Below, piece after piece: positions 59,066 through 64,000 of a stretch of 64,000 bases of DNA. The stretch lies in assembly GCA_030374765.1 (NCBI GenBank), contig JARGXX010000068.1, positions 2,480,001 to 2,544,000 of the forward strand, written 5' to 3'. The position numbers and the translations under genes are program-made. The first letter of the stretch is position 1, and the number at the start of each line of letters is the position of its first letter. This DNA comes from Agarophyton chilense. Taxonomy: Eukaryota; Rhodophyta; Florideophyceae; Gracilariales; Gracilariaceae. Below the pieces are notes generated by a model. That model worked only from the letters and a program-made list of their open reading frames with translations, did no database searches and was not told where the DNA came from.

Positions 59066-59202
59066 CTAACCTATTACACTGATTAAAATAAAATAATTAT
59101 CTGAATGAGCCCAACCGAGGTCGGCCAATTCACATGGCGTCTGTAAGATACCTCGGGCGCCGGCAGATTACAGAGCTCAACCGTTATCGTTGCTCCTATA
59201 CA
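59066..59202 (+). repeat. 447-bp-class LTR, copy 2, second part
   Basis: Continues the LTR interrupted at 47346, ending CTCCTATACA. Its CACGTG equivalent has decayed to CACATG near 59132. I found no clean target duplication for this copy (GATGC on the left, CATAT on the right). Confidence 0.8.
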
Positions 59203-59451
59203 CATATCACCAGCAATCTATTAATTCCCAACGATCATGCGCTAACAACAGAACACAATTAGAGAAAGTACAAGCTGCGCGCACTCATTCTTTGCACAGT
59301 TTCTTGGGATATCCTCAACTTTCGCAGCATCAGACACGATCCGTCACCGAAAAACTTGGTGACTGCCGTTCTCGAACACCTGAAACCCAACGCGGCTAGC
59401 GACAACAAATAACTCAATTCTGAAGCTGAGCACTTACGCCTCGCGAGTGGC

Positions 59452-60006
59452 ATGATTTTTCAGGACTATGTTACCAAACACAAATCTCTAAGTGCGCCCA
59501 TGATTGCCTCAAAATTTCGCAACATTACCGATGAAACAACGTCAGTGGATTTTATGATTGACGGACTTTTCTTCGATCCTGACAGTATAGATATTGGCCG
59601 TCAACTACTGGCCATCAACCCCCCGACCGTCAAAGACTTTCTACACCATTTTCATTGTTTAAAGTCGTACACCATGACTGCACCCTTCCTTCCAACATCA
59701 AACATCTACCAGCATATAAGGTGTTTTCTGCAAGGCCCAGCACAGCCAGATTACCAGCCCCAACCACCACCGCGCAGACCACAGTACAATGCCGGCCCCG
59801 TCCCACCACAAAGGCATCGAGCATTTCGCCCCTGCTCCTTTCACCAAAATTTCGTGAGAATCTCACCGAACAACACTAATGGGTATTGCCGCGAAACGAA
59901 ACACCACAAATTTAACCGCCCGGAGGCACCCGCTAGAGCATACCCCGTGGGCCCAAACGCAAATCAAATTGCGGCTTACAACGCTCATGACCAAGCCCAT
60001 TCGTGA
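59452..60006 (+). CDS. Copia-like gag
   Basis: ATG 59452 (MIFQDYVTKHKSLSAPM), 184 residues. The helical gag core (MIASKFRNITDETTSVDFMI, LLAINPPTVKDFLHHFHCLK) is followed by a Pro/Gln-rich linker. A Cys/His cluster (CSFHQNF ... GYCRETKHH) sits where copia gag carries a zinc knuckle. The open frame extends upstream, so the true start may be earlier and interrupted by the LTR at 47002-59202. Confidence 0.6.
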   Translation: MIFQDYVTKHKSLSAPMIASKFRNITDETTSVDFMIDGLFFDPDSIDIGRQLLAINPPTVKDFLHHFHCLKSYTMTAPFLPTSNIYQHIRCFLQGPAQPDYQPQPPPRRPQYNAGPVPPQRHRAFRPCSFHQNFVRISPNNTNGYCRETKHHKFNRPEAPARAYPVGPNANQIAAYNAHDQAHS

Positions 60007-60297
60007 ACGCCAGCCCCGCACCCTTCCCGCCTGTCATTCCATGTAATTGGGCACACGCGCCACACCCGATGGATCCACAGGCCTACGAACAAGATCATCA
60101 CATTCAGCAACATGCCGACAATAATGTAGAAGCTATGTTCACTTTCGAGTCAGCTGCCCATCCAAAACACATTCACATACCCCCGCCACCCTCCCCCGCA
60201 CCTCTAGTTTGTCCAACCGTACCGCTGGAAACAATATTACTCCATGCACCAATGCTGGAACCAGTCAGATTTGCCTGCACAATAATCATCCTCCACT

Positions 60298-60666
60298 ATG
60301 AGTACCATGCGTGGACACAAACTCCATTCATTCCAACTTCTTTCTGTGCGCGATACTATCGCGCACAGAAAGTACGAACAGCAAGGCACCGTATTGGAGG
60401 GCAGTAGTACTGCTCTCGAATACGGTGTCGTGCTCTTCATACCACGACACGGCTATATACTCACCCTTTGTAAGCGCCACAAGCGCTTCGTAGTATCTAT
60501 AGCTTCATGGGATAAACACAGATACACTCTGCACTCCTTAAAGCTCGTTTCGCAATATAATGCGTTCGGAGTCCGTACTATTGTCTCCGAAATTTGCAAA
60601 TCAGCAATACCACAACAATCACACCCACCGCCCACAAAGAACAGTCCACCTCCAATTCTGCGATAA
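60298..60666 (+). pseudogene. Copia-like protease region (C-terminal part)
   Basis: The frame reads TVLEGSSTALEYGVVLFIPRH and GYILTLCKRHKRFVVSIAS, a layout like the distal half of copia proteases (..VLYVP....NLISV). The expected D-[TS]-G-A is not visible; the place where it should lie is occupied by a perfect hairpin (60340-60372). Confidence 0.45.
60340..60372. repeat. Perfect 16-bp inverted repeat (hairpin)
   Basis: CTTTCTGTGCGCGATA, one central C, then the exact reverse complement. It lies inside the copia-like protease region. Confidence 0.97.
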
Positions 60667-61247
60667 ACTCCAGCATTGCCAGCAAAATGACACGAACAAC
60701 CGTTAATCACCCCGAGATTAAGCCACATACTCGCCCATCATGGAACCTTACCACCGAACTCTACTGCCCAATCGTTCTTTCACTGGCATGTCGTTCTCAA
60801 TCACGCAAACCTACTGAAACTCCAGCGAATGGTGCTGAAAAAAATAGGCTACCCATATTATCCAAGACTCTTCGATCCCATACCTCGCTGATCACCTGCT
60901 CCACTTGCCCCACTGCGAAGCAAAGGCCACACCCCATCACTTGTCGACGACACTCGTACTTCGTTGGTTCCTACATAAGCAGGGACACATGTGGGCCAAT
61001 GATCCCACGATCCCGCCATGGGAATCTTCACTTTGTCATATACTTAGATGCACACAGTTGCTACCTCATCGTTTTCTTTATCCCCGATTTGTCCTTTGTC
61101 AAACACACCACACCATCGGCAATGACATTCATCACTGCACAAGACGGAAAATCACCCATTATTTACCGTTCGGACAACGCCTATGTGATTCAAAGCAACG
61201 CTATGGACAACCTTTACAATCTCCATGATATTCAATACCGCTCCAAC
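60594..61247 (+). pseudogene. Copia-like integrase, first part
   Basis: CSTCPTAKQRPHP, then ISRDTCGPMIPRSRHGNLHF with the first catalytic Asp and IYRSDNAYV with the second, as in Ty1/copia integrases. The frame is cut at 61247 by an LTR after IQYRSN. The catalytic Glu is on the other side. Confidence 0.75.
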
Positions 61248-61694
61248 TGTGAAGGAGCGATGAGAACGGTTGAGCCCTCTAAGCCGCCGGGCCCTGAGGT
61301 ATCTTACAGGCGACACGTGGACGGGTCGACCTCAGGTGGACTCATGTAGATTATTATTTTATTTTAATTAGTGTAATACATTCGCATTACAGTGCCAGGG
61401 AGATCCCAGCGCCTCGCCAGTACTACTTACTTGGCTCTAGTGACGCTTCTCCTTTAGAGTAAGGTAGGCACCGTTAGGATACTAAATAACCCCCTTTGGT
61501 ATATTAGTTCCACCCTTTGGTCTTCAAGCCATCGTTTCCGTAGCTCCGACCTGTAGGACTACGCAGTAAACGCCAACCCATTGCACCAAGTACTCTGGGA
61601 GTGCCGCCGTCAAGGATTCGAACCTTGGGACCCGCTCTACCACGCTACCACCGGTCGAGACCCGTACGCTGATCCAACCCGTCATTGCGTTACA
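61248..61694. repeat. 447-bp-class LTR, copy 3 (complete, TSD CCAAC)
   Basis: TGTGAAGGAGCG ... GCGTTACA, flanked by CCAAC at 61243-61247 and 61695-61699. The exact limits are confirmed because the integrase frame on both sides fits together without it. On the minus strand it holds a perfect B box (GGTTCGAATCC, 61614-61624) and an A-box-like TGGTAGCGTGGTAGAGCGG (61632-61650). One CACGTG at 61314-61319. TG..CA ends and a 5-bp duplication point to an LTR, not a SINE. Confidence 0.88.
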
Positions 61695-61699
61695 CCAAC

Positions 61700-61936
61700 A
61701 CTCCTCACCAGCCGCAAGAAAACTCCCTTGCTGAAAGGGTAAACGAAACCATCTTCACCGCTACCCGAGCTGCACTACACCACTCTCACCTTGACGACTC
61801 CTTCTGGGAAAATGCCATGCGGGACGTCATATTCGAGTGCAACCTCACCATTCACCACACTACCGGAGTATCCCTTATCAACTATGGAACAAGCACATCC
61901 CTATTATCCCACAACTTTTTGTTTCGGACATGTTAG
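61700..61936 (+). pseudogene. Copia-like integrase, second part
   Basis: TPHQPQENSLAERVNET supplies the third catalytic acid (Glu in QEN) of the DDE integrase. SFWENAMRDVIFECNLTIHH, the conserved W..A...A.Y.LN-like block, follows. It ends at TAG near 61934-61936. No RT follows. Confidence 0.75.
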
Positions 61937-62204
61937 AACTATTCCTAACTACCACAGTGTAGTATATTGAGCTACACCAAGGAGGTAGTGATGCCATGTG
62001 TTGGACCTGGATGGTTGTCGTTATGCGCGGTGTACTACAGTGGTTTCGTTAGCAATTAGTTCAGCTTTTCGCTAATAAATTAGATAGATTGGGTGTCGTA
62101 GGTAGGGAGGCACACCTCCAGTGTGTATTCTGCACTGTCGAAATACCGATGGAAGATTTTTTTGGTTAAGTATAATGATACTCATAAGTGAGTGCAACGG
62201 CTAG
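61937..62204. other. Unassigned 268-bp segment before element F
   Basis: AT-rich, non-coding. Could be remaining copia-like sequence. GCTAG (62200-62204) would be the left target duplication of element F if its other end, outside the window, is followed by the same five bases. Confidence 0.4.
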
Positions 62205-62917
62205 TGTAGTATCCACTCTAACGGAGAGAGCAGACACCTGCGACAGCGTTCGGACTGCGTATGGGTCGCTTGCGGCGAAGGAAAAGGGGTGGTAGAGCTA
62301 CAACAGCGAGCTGGAAGTGGGGTGTAAGGCCACTACTCGCCAGCGAGGGTGAACAGTGCAACTGTAAAACGTTGATGGAACGTAGGTACGAGACGGCTCG
62401 TGAAGTGGTTGGGGGCTGACTATCTATTATAGCTCGTCCGGATCTCCGGTTAAGGAATCCTAAGCGAGGAACAGAATAGTCATGATGCCCATGTTATCTC
62501 CTTTACTTGGAGTCGGCGCTCACCTCTGGTACACTATATACTGTGTGCCAGGGTGAGTGCCCAAATAAATATATTAATGATACCCAGTGGTCAGCGACTT
62601 AGCCAAACCACTTTATGGGTATGGTCCCTAATGAACGTCTAGCTACAAAGGGTAGTAAAGCCCTCCACGTGGATCGCCACTACATGCGCCGTTGCCAATA
62701 TGGCATTCCCCTAGGAAGGGTCGCAACTATGCGCGCGCCGTGGTAAGCCACTCGACCCATGACTCCACGTGTTCCACTAAGACATTCTGCCTCTAGGCAT
62801 CCTATGCGGGATGCCGCTTCATATCACAATGCTGATGATAACATTCACTCATGAGTTCCAACCGCGACTTCGCGAAAATCCAACCTATCGGATTCCCCGG
62901 CATAGTAAAATACTACA
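62205..62917 (-). repeat. 3' LTR of element F (713 bp)
   Basis: Ends TGTAGTATCC (62205) and ATACTACA (62917) are an 8-bp inverted pair. CACGTG at 62666-62671 and 62766-62771. It is the reverse complement of 11477-12143 over most of its length. Confidence 0.85.
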
Positions 62918-62930
62918 CACCCCCCTCGTT
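62918..62930 (-). other. Polypurine tract of element F
   Basis: On the minus strand AACGAGGGGGGTG abuts the LTR start TGTAGTAT. This fixes the orientation of the element. Confidence 0.75.
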
Positions 62931-62941
62931 AAGTGCGAACC

Positions 62942-64000
62942 ATGGGGGACGCAAGAAGCGTTTATACGCAGTCGGACCGGTGTTCCGGGTACTCATCGTC
63001 ATCACGAATTCCTCGCCACCCGACCATCTCTTACAGGTCTCAACAGCATTCTGTTCCTCACCGCTCTTCAGCTCGATCTCTCGCGATGGATCCGAACGCC
63101 GGGTCCAACCCGTTCCAGCCCTCCTCTGAGGATGTGCCTTCTGGGGCTCCGTCCAACACTGCTGGTTATGCGTCGCAGCCTACTGCTCAACTCGGTCCAT
63201 ACCGTTCGTTCCTCACACCGTACACCGGATTCCGGTCGGTACCGTTACCTCAGCCAAACGTGTCTCCGATGCCGAACGTGGCTTACGTCGCCTCTGCGGG
63301 TGTGATTCGAGCTCCTTCTCGTCGTGCTCAGCGGAGCTACGCGCACCCTGCGGATTTCTATGGACGAGATCTTCTCTACAACGTTGAACTTTTCGCGCAA
63401 ACGCCCTGGTTTGATCCAGGTGCTATCCGCGATGACGCGTTGATACAAGAGTATGTACACGGTGGGTACTTCCCTGACGGTATTCCGGAACACGTGATTT
63501 ATAGCGACGACTGGGCGAGCCATATTGCATTGCCATACAACGCGATTGCGCGATATTCAACGGAAACCTTGTCCGAAGCCCGTACGCGGTTCACCAAGCT
63601 GATTTACTAGCGTCTTCACCGATTCATCAATAAGGTTCTCCTCCCGCAGGACTGGGAACTAGATACCTGGAAAGCCCGTACCAACGGGGAAGGTTACTCG
63701 TATATCGAGACAGTCGTTGAAGTCAATGTTAGCGGTTGGCGCGGTGTGCGCGGTGTGCGTGATGCAGCTCTCTGCTTTCAACAACCTCTTATCCGTGTGG
63801 AGTTCCACTTCCTTCGAAAGCGTGACATTCCCCATTGGGATTATCCCCGTTGGGAACGTCGTACTCGATCACGTTTGGGCTGTTTGGTGCCGTATCAAAT
63901 GATCGAGATTGACCGCATCCGGCGGAATGCGCGCTTCGGGCGCTACATCCGTATTCCGGAGCATTGGGCGGCGATCGAGAGTCCTCGTCGTTGCCCTGTG
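62942..64000 (+). pseudogene. Antisense ORF (aORF) of element F, one stop, runs off the window
   Basis: ATG 62942, 25 nt from the LTR. The frame is open to a TAG at 63608-63610 and continues in the same frame to the window end. It aligns with the element C aORF: PWFDPGAIRDDALIQEYV, GYFPDGIPEHVIYSDDW, TLSEARTRFTKLIY, then after the stop DWELDTWKARTNGEGYSYIE, RVEFHFLRKRD and VPYQMIEIDRIRRNARFGRY. Identity to A/B and C is low but collinear. The TAG replaces a residue between two conserved positions, so it is probably a simple nonsense mutation. Function unknown. Confidence 0.75.

Larger units (their letters stand above)
59203..61936 (+). mobile_element. Copia-like (Ty1-type) retroelement, decayed
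   Basis: Contains a gag-like ORF, an imperfect protease region and an integrase core, in the Ty1/copia order with integrase before RT. It is interrupted at 61247 by an LTR and stops being recognisable at 61936, before RT. A left part at 46421-47001 probably belongs to it. Confidence 0.7.
62205..64000 (-). mobile_element. Element F: 3' end of a third aORF-bearing LTR retrotransposon
   Basis: The 3' LTR (62917-62205, minus sense), polypurine tract and the start of the antisense ORF are seen in the same order as in element C. Gag-pol should lie beyond the window's right edge on the minus strand. The LTR family differs from those of A/B and C but matches the solo LTR at 11477-12143. Confidence 0.8.

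Noticed and set aside
61248..61694. tRNA-derived SINE
   Set aside because: Ends are TG..CA, the duplication is exactly 5 bp, and there is no poly(A) or simple-repeat tail. An LTR explains it better, although Pol III boxes are present.
1..64000. CRISPR arrays, bacterial operons, rRNA genes
   Set aside because: No spaced direct-repeat array, no ribosome-binding-site-led gene strings and no rRNA sequence seen. Spliceosomal introns and the gene content are eukaryotic.

Overview
The window is a piece of a eukaryotic nuclear genome. A core of about 15 kb of compact host genes (about 28.0-43.0 kb) is flanked by nested transposable elements. Host genes are mostly single-exon, and the two introns I can place are 101 and 100 bp. 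With the gene content (ubinuclein/HPC2-like, Sec20-like, M13 peptidase, RING-H2, NUDIX) this fits a compact, intron-poor genome with many LTR elements, such as a florideophyte red alga of the Chondrus type. That assignment is inference: no rRNA, organelle or species-diagnostic sequence is present.

Left flank (1-23.2 kb). Element A is the 3' part of a chromodomain Ty3/gypsy-type element (1-3556). It sits inside the integrase of an AT-rich Ty3/gypsy element D (3557-8032, minus strand). Next comes a tyrosine-recombinase (DIRS/Ngaro-like) retroelement (about 8073-23242), bounded by a 123-bp direct repeat and broken by three insertions. These are a 447-bp-class LTR that itself holds an 889-bp solo LTR, a 667-bp solo LTR, and complete-ended element B (14122-22882, TSD CCCGC). 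B lies inside the recombinase gene.

Centre (23.2-46.4 kb). After about 4.7 kb of AT-rich sequence with transposase relics come a multi-SIM protein (-), an M13 metallopeptidase (+), a Sec20-like SNARE with a very long acidic tail (-), a ubinuclein/HPC2-like histone-chaperone subunit (+), a tandem pair of EGF-like membrane proteins, the second with a RING-H2 domain (+), and an ADP-sugar-type NUDIX hydrolase (-). A Tc1-like transposon (43049-44348) and a pogo-like transposon (44379-46418) follow, 28 bp apart not counting their TA target sites.

Right flank (46.4-64 kb). A decayed Ty1/copia-type element carries two copies of the 447-bp-class LTR. One of those was split by element C (47347-59060, TSD TAATG), a full-length chromodomain Ty3/gypsy element on the minus strand. 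The window ends in element F, visible as its 3' LTR, polypurine tract and the start of its antisense ORF.

Main discovery. Elements A/B, C and F have different LTRs, yet each carries a long extra ORF (up to about 620 codons) antisense to gag-pol. It starts next to the 3' LTR and runs convergently toward the chromodomain end of pol. The protein is conserved in sequence across the three families and I do not recognise it. The large LTRs of all families also share paired CACGTG motifs, and a smaller LTR family carries a tRNA-like A/B-box segment.
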